NCBI GenBank assembly: GCA_030581615.1
Contig: JAKTTT010000099.1
Coordinates: 1 to 49,421, forward strand
Source of the DNA: Alloascoidea africana
Taxonomy: Eukaryota > Ascomycota > Alloascoideomycetes > Alloascoideales > Alloascoideaceae
DNA: 49,421 bases
Reading direction: 5' to 3'
The notes beneath the pieces are model-generated. The model did not search any database. It was not told where the DNA came from and worked only from the letters and a program-made list of their open reading frames with translations. The first letter of the stretch is position 1; each line of letters begins with the position of its first letter. The translations under genes and the position numbers were made by a program. Below are positions 1-7,981 of the stretch, in pieces.

Positions 1-1124
1 GTATTTCTTCTTCAGCAAAATCACACTCAAAGACTTCCTTTTTCGAGGAACTACCGGCCAATGCAATTCGCTCGAAGAATAAGGTCGCTCCTGCTGCAGT
101 TAATATCATTACAGCTGCTCAAAACAGATACCGAAGTAATTCGAGGCTGGGAGCTCCGACAGCGCCTCCACTGGTTGCACCTCCCAAGAACCCATATGCC
201 CCGAAACAACAGGAGACTGCCCAAGAACCATCGACTGGACCGCGCAGTCCTTATGATCCAGTGTTTCAGCCTCCAAGCGTTCCAAGCGCTCCCCCGAGAA
301 GTCCCTATCACAGACCTACGCAGGCCTCTTTGTCTCCCAATGTTCAGCCTGGAGCTTTTGCTAAACCACCTTTACCCAGTCAGTATTCACCTCAGGCCCA
401 ACCACTTGCGCAACCCGCGGTTTCAAGCAAATATTCTCCGACGCCAAACTTGACTGGTGCACAGAACACGGGATATCCAAATTCAACGTCTATGTACGAA
501 TCCAATCCACCAAGTTCGTCCCCAAGAGCCTCGAAATATTCGCCATATGTACCACAAGTGCCAAATGGGCCACAGACCTCAAGCGCTTACGATTCAGGAA
601 ACCAGGTAAGATATCCCCCTCAACCAGGCACAAACGCCCCTCCCCTGGTTCCAGCTCAGCAACAGTACAGACCTCAGAACCATGAACCTTATGGTACATC
701 TTCCACAGTTTACGATGCTCAGACCCCGTCTGCTCAGCCAACTGCTTCACGCCCGATAGCCAATCGCTATGGCCCGTCAAACCAAGTGGCCTATGGCGGT
801 GCAATCAAGCAGCATTCAGACTCAGAGCTCAGTCAGCCACTACATTGACGCCCACGAGCAGACCTGGATCAGTGGCATCTTCAATTGGTCCGCCAAAGCC
901 GCCTATCGGAGGAAGTAGGCCAAGAAAGCCAGCTGCTACAACTGACAGTTTGGACGAATTACTACAGGGAAGACCAGATGTAACGCGCAAGGGCCGGCGA
1001 AGTGTTAAAAGTCGATATGTTGATGTCATGAAGAAATAATTAGCAAGCTCTGAACAAAATTAAAGTGAGAAAACGGCTTTAGAAAGACCAAAAAGCTCTG
1101 GAATTTTGTAAACGGTAAACTAAA
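1..1124 (+). pseudogene. SEC16 relic: 5'-cut copy with large internal deletion
   Basis: This is a second copy of the SEC16 segment found at 45558-49421 on the other strand. The 1124 bp align without indels to that copy once a 2740-bp stretch is removed. The reading frame is open from the window edge (codon phase at base 3) through a Pro/Ser/Tyr/Gln-rich disordered region that includes the FFEELP motif near bases 39-56. At base 830 it jumps to the last 65 or so codons of SEC16. The deletion is not a multiple of three, so the frame shifts and meets a TGA at 846-848. The central conserved domain is missing, so the copy cannot do the ER-exit-site job of Sec16. The former stop codon and about 85 bp of 3' flank are also duplicated. 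Homology ends at 1124. Confidence 0.92.
1..1124. repeat. Left arm of the terminal inverted repeat
   Basis: Bases 1-830 equal the reverse complement of 48592-49421, and bases 831-1124 equal that of 45558-45851. I count 14 substitutions and no indels (about 1.2%). Both arms end at exactly the same base at the two edges of the window, which looks like a contig ending where the two copies become indistinguishable. Confidence 0.9.
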
Positions 1125-1209
1125 AAGTTCAACTTATCCATTGCTCCAACACCACCACAAGTGTCCATGGACTCATTAGGTAATCTTCAGTCACATGGTC
1201 ACCCGACCC

Positions 1210-1409
1210 CATAGTTAAGAGGTATCCATGGAAAAATATGTTGAAAACACATAGTTAAGCAGTGGAATAAATATGTAGGAGGTCCCATAGTTAACAACAT
1301 ATTTTTTTCACGGCTCCCATAGTTAAGGAACATCCACCAACTTCGCCCCATAGCTAAGGAGTAACCAGAACTATTCTCAACGACACAGTGGCCACACTAC
1401 ATGGCTAAA
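1210..1409 (+). repeat. Cluster of CATAGTTAAG-like words
   Basis: Copies start at 1210, 1250, 1286, 1318 and 1349, with a weaker copy at 1400. The first five are spaced 40, 36, 32 and 31 bp apart. Several are preceded by CCC. One further copy (CATAGCTAAG) lies at 1912. The sequence between the words is not conserved. Confidence 0.6.
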
Positions 1410-1731
1410 GACCCGTAAAAATTCGTTTTAAAGAGGAAAAGGACGAAAAAATATGCTACTGAATTTTTCAAGAGCTCATTTCCAGTAAAGTCGAGCAAGA
1501 AGAGTTTTTGTCGTAGGTAAAGCCCATCCGAGTTCAGATCCGTGAATTGGAGCAATAGTCATTCCAAGCTTGGCCCAAAACATAAAGATGATTATCCAGC
1601 ATTCAGGCGGGATTGATTAACAATTCCTGCAGCAATTGTTGAATACCAAACATTCAGGCCGTGCTGATCAACGAACAAGAGAGGATACATAAATCGGCGT
1701 TTCCAAGCCCATATCACTTTAAATCACACAG

Positions 1732-2318
1732 TTTAATGATCATAGAGATATTGCAACTATGCTCCATCTTTGATACCCTTCAACAACCTTGCGAGAATTA
1801 GGAGTGGGAGCGTCATTTATGGTGTGTTTCTGACCATCTTCTCTAGAGGGTTTGCTCCAGTAGGACGAGCATTTCCCACAGACTATCAAACTCAACAATC
1901 CGCTAGCTGACCATAGCTAAGGACTAAGCACAAGCTTTTCAATACAATACCGATCATCATGTAATAAAACCGATTGATACCATCAAGAAAACATCAACTT
2001 GGCAAGCGAAGTCCAAGCTTGAACTTTTAACGAAAAACAGAGGGCACATAGACCGATATTACCATGTTTATATCTCCCCAATTATTCACTTAATAGCCAT
2101 AGGGGTATTGGTATTATGATCCGCCTTTGACATCCTTCAAGATTTGCGAATTTCAGGAATGGAAGCGTTGTTTACGGTGTGTTCATGACCACTTCCTCTA
2201 TAGGGTTCACATAAGTTGGACAAATATTTCCCACAAAGTACCAGCTCAACTCTCCCTAGTTGGCCGTAATTAACGGCTAAATATGAACCTTTCAATTCAA
2301 TATTGACTATCGTACTTG
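1732..2318 (+). repeat. Diverged direct duplication, two units of about 230 bp
   Basis: Unit A is about 1732-1962 and unit B about 2087-2318. They share an ordered series of blocks, including TTAAT...ATAG, GGTGTGTT, TGACCA, TATTTCCCACA / CATTTCCCACA and TTTCAAT, at roughly 70% identity with small indels. Neither unit has an open frame. The units are too diverged for a recent event and match no family I recognise. Confidence 0.6.
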
Positions 2319-2791
2319 GCTACTTGCTGATAAACAATCTAAATCTAGTAGAGTTCACTCATATATTGGCATGAGAATATCATTGGAGATTCTTGCTGCT
2401 CAAGAGTAGAAGCCTATTGTACCAATTTCCTGTAGTGCGGAGCTTTCTGGATTTTCCATACTCCAGCGCAAGAACCCTAGTTTTACAGAATCGACTTGAA
2501 AAGCTTCGAGAAAATGAAGGTCGATACAAGAGTTGTGTCATGATATCTACGCCATATTGATTGATTTATCGACAAGAGTTGACAGGAAAAAAACCTAGTT
2601 GGAATATTCCTTCTAGATTCATTCTGTTGTCATCATTAAAAAACCTGCTCAGCCATATCCACTCTATAAAAGAGACAACAACAAAAAAAGAAAAAGAAAA
2701 TCAACTATAAATGAAGTATTAGTGAAGTAAAAATTAACACAAATAGAAAATCATCCAGCAACATTATAAACCCTCATAACAATAAACAGAA

Positions 2792-3883
2792 TCAGTTACT
2801 TGAAGAGCCATCTGTTTCTTCTTCTTCTTCCTGACCCAATTCGTCCTCTTCCTCTTCCTCTTCCTCATCTTCATCTTCATCTTCATCATTGTCTCCTGCA
2901 AACACAAACTCTTCATCACTGCTATTGTTCACTTCTTGAACCACATTCTCGGTAGAGCCCGATGAGTGCAAAATTTCATTACTCACAACCATATTCTGTC
3001 CTATTGCCTTTTTCATTGCGGTATCTCTTTTCCTTTGCACTTCTTCCTCCTCTTCTTTCTCTATCCGGGCCTCTTCCTCACGCAACTCTTCATCTGTCTG
3101 CAGGTGGAAGGATTCGTTCTCTATCATGTCTGACCCCACAATCGATTGCGTAGAATGCCTGCTTCTGTTATTGTTACTGCCATTACTCATGTTACTCCTT
3201 ATACTACCACTACTGGTATCCTGATCCGATAATCGGGAAGAAAATGAATGATCCCGATACACCAGGGATTGGGTGATTTGTTCCGTTACTGGTTGTGCAT
3301 CCTCAATCATGCCATCACTTATCAAATCTCCTCTTGACCTGTAAGTGTTTGAAGAAGATCCTGTAGAAGATTGTGAATTTGTGGACGAGCCTGTAGATGA
3401 CCTCAGTCTTCCATAATCAGTGGTGGTATCTTTCGGATAGCCACCGGTCGAAAAGTGCTTTGCTACCACCCCACCCATCCAATTGCGGAACGTGATTGGG
3501 AATCTCGTTAAAAAGTTTCCTTTTTGTCGAGCAGGAACAGATATAAACAGATTGGAACTTCCATATTGTGGTTCGTCGAATTCTTCCATATCGTTACTTG
3601 GAGACATATCCGAGTTTAAGAGCCGTTCCAACTCGTCATGTCCAAATGCCTCTTCATCATCATACATGTCGAAAAAAATGTCCACACTATTGCGTCTGAT
3701 GTTCTTTCGAGGCTTCCTCCTCCCTAAACAACAGGTACATGCAGAAGATAGAAATTCTATTGAAGGATAAAGCCATCGATTTTCAAAAGTTGTGAACGAT
3801 GAATATGCTGTCCCCACCGCAGTCTCCAGATTCTCCTGTGTCGATTCCCACGCAACCCGTATTCTCTCATTACTTGATTGCAT
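2792..3883 (-). CDS. Unknown protein with acidic C-terminal tail
   Basis: A single-exon frame of 363 residues starting at ATG 3883. I do not recognise the family. Near residues 37-60 there is a tryptophan/hydrophobic stretch followed by a cysteine cluster (CTCCLG) and a basic patch (RRKPRKNIRR), a possible palmitoylation or membrane-contact site. Next is a motif of the form FFDMYDDEEAFGHDELERLL (about residues 69-88), which looks like the conserved core. The middle is Ser/Asn-rich. Residues 260-290 form a charged helix rich in Glu/Arg. The last 30 residues are almost all Asp/Glu. It is divergently transcribed from CHS7 with a gap of about 510 bp. Codon use looks like that of its neighbours, so it is probably a real, rapidly evolving host gene. 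Confidence 0.75.
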   Translation of the reverse strand: MQSSNERIRVAWESTQENLETAVGTAYSSFTTFENRWLYPSIEFLSSACTCCLGRRKPRKNIRRNSVDIFFDMYDDEEAFGHDELERLLNSDMSPSNDMEEFDEPQYGSSNLFISVPARQKGNFLTRFPITFRNWMGGVVAKHFSTGGYPKDTTTDYGRLRSSTGSSTNSQSSTGSSSNTYRSRGDLISDGMIEDAQPVTEQITQSLVYRDHSFSSRLSDQDTSSGSIRSNMSNGSNNNRSRHSTQSIVGSDMIENESFHLQTDEELREEEARIEKEEEEEVQRKRDTAMKKAIGQNMVVSNEILHSSGSTENVVQEVNNSSDEEFVFAGDNDEDEDEDEEEEEEEDELGQEEEEETDGSSSN

Positions 3884-4392
3884 ATTGAAATGTCTTGATC
3901 ATAAAAAAAAAATGCCTCTCTGAGTAGATGAATGCGCAACAGCTATACCGTTTCCAGTCTTGTTTGCACACACTGTTCTGGCTATCTCGTGTAAAGCCCT
4001 TTGAGCTTAATTTCAGAAAGCGTCCGCGAGAAGCGCACAAAAGACAAAGTGCCGGGTAACCATTATTTTTGCTTTTGGGCCATTCTCTCTCTCTTAACCC
4101 ACGTGATCCGCCGTTTTCCTCATTTGGGAGAAAAACCGCTCGGGATCTTGCCAGACAGATACGAACAGAACACTCACATCACATCACAGACCCCTTTCGC
4201 TGTTGGCGTGATTCTCTATTCACTGAACCGCTTTCGCTAGACACGGCTGGTCTCGAAGCGCATATTTCTTATAGCACCTGTTTCTATTGGCAATTTTTTT
4301 TTCTTGGTGCCGACCTACGCAGTGTGAGCCGTCCCGTTTTAATACCAGCAGCAGCAGCAGTTTGATTCCATATACACATTCGCACCATCAAC
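3884..4392. promoter_or_regulatory. Divergent promoter region, unknown gene and CHS7
   Basis: About 510 bp between two divergent starts. It holds a CACGTG E-box at 4100-4105 within ATCACGTGG (read on the minus strand), pyrimidine-rich stretches, and a short CAG run just before the CHS7 leader. No gene is seen here. Confidence 0.5.
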
Positions 4393-5331
4393 ATGGGTTT
4401 TGGAGACTTTGATTATATATGCCGACGGTCGCCGCTTCCTATATGCGCTCTTGTCGGGTCATCTGGGGAGTCGCCTATACTCCGTCATGGCACTTTGACC
4501 GAATGCTATGCAAGGAGCATTGAAGTTGCAAACACGACAATTTTCCAATGTGCCTCAAGTATTGTGCACATTTTGGCGATTGGGATTATTATCATCATTT
4601 TGATGAGTGTTAAATCCAAGTATACGGCCATTGGGAGAAAAGAAATCATGTCGTTTTTCTACCTCTTTATTGCCCTGACTGTGTTGTCCCTGGTAATAGA
4701 TTCAGGTGTCATTCCTGTGGAAACAGATTCGTATCCGTATTTTGTTGCCGTGCAAAATGGCTTGACATCAGCGGTTTGTTGGTGTTTGTTTTTGAACGGC
4801 CTTGTGATGTTTCAAATGTATGAAGATGGAACAAACCTTTCCCTCTGGATATTGAGAATCTCCTGTTTTTTCTTCTTCTTGGCAACATTTGCAGTCGGTC
4901 TTGTCACCACCAAAAATTGGGGAGGAGATGCACTTAGCAGTACAGAAACGTTGGGCTTGTTTATTATTCTCTACGTTGTTAACGGCATTCTAGTGATTGC
5001 CTACGTTTGCTCCCAGTTGTTCCTTGCCATATGGAGACTACACGACTATTGGGCAGTGGGGTGTATCGGACTAGGGGTTTTCTTCTTTGTCGTTGGCCAG
5101 GTTCTGCTCTACGTTTTCTCCAAAGTCATTTGTGATGAGGCAAACCATTATATCGATGGACTTTTCCTAGCCACTTTGTGTAACTTTTTCACAACAATGA
5201 TGATTTACAAGTACTGGGATATGATTACAAAAGAGGATCTGGAGTTTAGCGTCAGCAATCAGGACAATTTGGCTTGGGAGACAAGTAACCTGTTGGATGA
5301 TGACAAGAGATACTACGACGATGGAATGTGA
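4393..5331 (+). CDS. CHS7: Chitin synthase export chaperone Chs7
   Basis: An intron-free protein of 312 residues, close to the usual family length. Chs7 is an ER membrane chaperone needed for chitin synthase III to fold and leave the ER. The family start (M-G-F-G-D-F-D-Y-I-C) is intact, as are the conserved EVANTTIFQ, SKYTAIGRKEI, PYFVAVQNGLTSA and FFFVVGQVLLYVFS motifs, and the ending YKYWDMITKEDLEFSV is typical. About seven membrane segments are visible, near residues 49-73, 84-106, 122-144, 150-171, 188-213, 222-247 and 254-276. The cytosolic tail is acidic. The stop codon lies in a TGATGC triple repeat, so two more in-frame TGA codons follow at once. Confidence 0.96.
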   Translation: MGFGDFDYICRRSPLPICALVGSSGESPILRHGTLTECYARSIEVANTTIFQCASSIVHILAIGIIIIILMSVKSKYTAIGRKEIMSFFYLFIALTVLSLVIDSGVIPVETDSYPYFVAVQNGLTSAVCWCLFLNGLVMFQMYEDGTNLSLWILRISCFFFFLATFAVGLVTTKNWGGDALSSTETLGLFIILYVVNGILVIAYVCSQLFLAIWRLHDYWAVGCIGLGVFFFVVGQVLLYVFSKVICDEANHYIDGLFLATLCNFFTTMMIYKYWDMITKEDLEFSVSNQDNLAWETSNLLDDDKRYYDDGM

Positions 5332-5837
5332 TGCTGATGCTGATGCTCTCTGACCATTCAGTTCGTCCCATAAAAGCCCTACACTACTCAAGTTCATTTC
5401 TGCTTCTGCTGCATCCAACGCTTTGAAGATTGATTCTAATCTACATCTTCTTTTTATTATTCTACTAGCTCCTAATATCCACTGCAGAGTCTTATATATC
5501 TTAGATAGAGAGGACGTAGCCTCAAGCATCCACAATACAAGAATTTTCGTGACTACAGTTTTGTCTCTGGAGTCACTCCAAGAGTGCTCTTCGCATGGTC
5601 CTCAGAATGCTAGAGTTTTGGCCCACCCCGATCTCCATTGCAGCCGCCGTGGATCGGCTTTCTTTGCTCGCCCACGCCCACGAGAGCCCCCACAGAGACC
5701 CCAGCAGCGGGCCCCAGGCTCTTACAGAGGCCTTAAGCCCTTCCAGAGGCCCCAGCCCGGGCGTGCTGGCCTGCTCTGCCTCAGAAACAGAGACCAGGGC
5801 TCCCTTCCCAGGTCACGTGCGGGAATCCAGGGCCCAA

Positions 5838-5845
5838 TATATAAA
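5838..5845 (+). promoter_or_regulatory. TATA box for the gene at 6363
   Basis: TATATAAA directly after a GC-rich block with a CACGTG site. It lies about 520 bp from the ATG, which fits a long spliced leader. Confidence 0.6.
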
Positions 5846-5984
5846 AGAATTTGCTAACGTTGCAAATAGCTCCCTCCGCAAGCTGTCCACGGTCCCCGTT
5901 TTGGTTCACGGTGGTCGATACAAGTTCTTGAGCTGGAGATTCGGCTTTCATCTGGACCAGGCACGGTCTCTGCATTTGTTTTCG

Positions 5985-6229
5985 GTAAGCACCAGCCATC
6001 GGCAGAGCAGTGCGCTTTGCCCAATTTCCAAGCTACTACTCCACTCATTAGTCACCTCTCAATCCAAGTAGAACATGTATTGAAAGAAGTGGCGCTTAGC
6101 TCTTCTTTCCTGTTGGATATCTACCTGTCTTTGGACCTCTTTTCGACTGGTTGCAGAATCCCCCAGCTAGAGCTTTTGGCACGAGAGGCTGGATCTCAAC
6201 AGTAACTAACGCCACCACCACTTTTTTAG
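5985..6229 (+). other. Predicted intron in the 5' leader
   Basis: GTAAGC donor at 5985, ACTAAC branch-point sequence near 6204-6209, and a T-rich tract ending in TAG at 6229 (245 bp). Between the TATA box and the donor, and between the acceptor and ATG 6363, I find no ATG, whereas the intron itself contains one (near 6074). Removing it therefore gives a clean leader. Confidence 0.6.
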
Positions 6230-6362
6230 GGAGAGTCAAGACACCTTCTTTGGATCTGTCACAGAACAGCATTTCCTGCCACACTTTTCCCACAACAACT
6301 CACATCCACTGCAACCTCTTACGTTGATTTATTAGCCTTTTAAACTTCGCCCTTGAGGCGTC

Positions 6363-7568
6363 ATGGTAGCCTCTTCTTCAAATCCGACCTATACCAACTT
6401 TAGGAATCAGAAGATACTTATACCTCACAAACTCAAGGACAAATATGCGTATCTGATAGACAAAAAGTTGTCAGGGCAAACTGGTTCAACTGGACTATTT
6501 GGTGTTCAACTTCCCGATTCTTCTGCTTCAACATTTCAAAAGCCTCTGAAGCCAAGCAAAATCTCAGAAAACGACCCCCGTCTGCTCGAATTCTATGCTG
6601 ATGTCAACTTTCCTCCAGACCGGAAAAGAGACTCCTATTCAAACAAGAAAAAGCGAAAATATTTATCGGCCGTTGTAGAGGACATCAACCTGGATGATGA
6701 TGATATAGACGGTCGGCATGAACGAACCGAGCTGCTAGGCTTTACGGAGGATAAAGAAGTTCTACCAACCAACGAGCCATTCCGGCGATGTAGTCACCAC
6801 AACCACAGTTCTTCAAGTTACTCACACCCCCATTATTATTTTCATTATTCTACCAAGGCATTAAGCATGTCCCAAGAAACTCTTTCACTTCAATCACCTA
6901 TTCACCCCCCTTCTTCCGATTTTACATTTGAATACCGTTCTCCAAACACAAATAGAGCCTCCTCTCTATACTCATGGCCAAATCAAAACTATTCTGGTTC
7001 AATATTTAATATCGAAAATTCAAATGCCTATCCTTCCCAGCTTGCCTTCAGTAATTCTAATTCAACGATGTCCTCTAATGCATTACCAACAGCCGGGGTT
7101 AATGGTACTAATGATTTTTATGGTTCAACAAATCTTGATAATAGCGATGTGGCTAATGTAAATTCAAGTATTTCCAATCAAGAAGAGACAATTACAAAGA
7201 AAAAAACCAGAAAGAAAAAACCTGGCCGCATCAAGAATACAGGAGAGTTTTGGATGTGCGAGTTTTGCGAGTACGAGGCGGTGTTCCACGAGTCTCCTAT
7301 CTACATGATTAAATGGTATGATCGGAAAGAACGACTACAGGAAAAGCGACGTATGGAGAGAAGGAAATTGTTGGAAAAAGCGAAAGCAAAAAATAGAAGA
7401 CCACCTACCAAACAAGACAAGAGTGAGGGAATAGCTGATGGCGATCAAACTTCGTTGTCATCTTCCGCTTCTCCAAATCCAATGAACAAAACCCAGCCCA
7501 TTAATAACAGTCATTACCAGTCTTGCATAACAGAATCGGAAATGTATAGACGTCCTCCTGATTTCTAA
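6363..7568 (+). CDS. Unknown fungal protein with CEFCEYE motif
   Basis: A single coding exon of 401 residues. The function is unknown. The N-terminus (residues 1-110) has a conserved-looking block with HKLKDKYAYLIDKKLSG and DPRLLEFYADVNFPPDRKR. The middle, 130-270, is low-complexity Ser/Asn/His/Tyr. A basic patch at about 280-290 (KKKTRKKKPGR) looks like a nuclear localisation signal. Next comes the best-conserved part, GEFWMCEFCEYEAVFHESP, with Cys at about 299 and 302, followed by a charged helix (KWYDRKERLQEKRRMERRK). I recall the same CEFCEYE-plus-basic-helix arrangement from uncharacterised proteins of filamentous ascomycetes. Only one CxxC pair is present, so a classical zinc finger is not supported. 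The tail is disordered. Confidence 0.8.
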   Translation: MVASSSNPTYTNFRNQKILIPHKLKDKYAYLIDKKLSGQTGSTGLFGVQLPDSSASTFQKPLKPSKISENDPRLLEFYADVNFPPDRKRDSYSNKKKRKYLSAVVEDINLDDDDIDGRHERTELLGFTEDKEVLPTNEPFRRCSHHNHSSSSYSHPHYYFHYSTKALSMSQETLSLQSPIHPPSSDFTFEYRSPNTNRASSLYSWPNQNYSGSIFNIENSNAYPSQLAFSNSNSTMSSNALPTAGVNGTNDFYGSTNLDNSDVANVNSSISNQEETITKKKTRKKKPGRIKNTGEFWMCEFCEYEAVFHESPIYMIKWYDRKERLQEKRRMERRKLLEKAKAKNRRPPTKQDKSEGIADGDQTSLSSSASPNPMNKTQPINNSHYQSCITESEMYRRPPDF

Positions 7569-7981
7569 GACGTTAATATGTACCCATCTTTTATTTGTTT
7601 TTATTGTCTTATAAATAGTATTGCAGATAGTTTAACTTCATTAGTGTGAGAGATAGGAGAAAAAATATCGCTTTTCTATAGGTTCTTACCAAAATTTGAA
7701 GTTTGATCTGGTTACAACACTTAAAAAATTAAAGCGGAGTCTGCAACTGACAATTCCATACGTCTCGCGATTGTCGTGAGAACTGTTATACCAAATACGT
7801 ATCATAGTAAGAAATTCAAAAGATTAATGTCCTAGAATACTATTTCAAGTACAGATTCATTAAAATCTAGTAAACACACTGTCGGGTGATAGTCGACAAC
7901 TAAAAAGAAAGGAATGGCTATATGACGAATTCAAAAAGAAGTAAAAAATAAATACACTAAACAAAAAAAAAAGACAGGGTT
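7569..7981. other. Convergent 3' flanks
   Basis: About 410 bp of AT-rich sequence between the ends of two convergent genes, with A- and T-rich runs suited to 3' processing on both strands. No gene is seen. Confidence 0.6.

Larger units (their letters stand above)
1125..2791. other. Gene-free tract of degenerate repeats
   Basis: No convincing coding frame on either strand. The tract holds a cluster of CATAGTTAAG-like words (1210-1409), a pair of CATTCAGGC words about 51 bp apart (1599-1672), and a diverged direct duplication of about 230 bp. The last part is AT-rich and lies downstream of the minus-strand gene that ends at 2792. It may be decayed sequence joined to the SEC16 relic by rearrangement. 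Confidence 0.6.
5332..6362. promoter_or_regulatory. CHS7 3' flank and promoter/leader of next gene
   Basis: About 1 kb without a coding gene. Bases 5600-5835 are markedly GC-rich, with GGGCCC at 5709 and 5830 and CACGTG at 5814-5819. A TATATAAA box sits at 5838-5845. The expected start of transcription is thus several hundred bases upstream of the next ATG (6363), which leaves a long leader that probably contains an intron (listed separately). Confidence 0.6.

Noticed and set aside
5595-6071. Plus-strand frame of 158 codons before the CEFCEYE gene
   Set aside because: It spans the GC-rich promoter, the TATA box and the predicted leader intron and has no protein motif.
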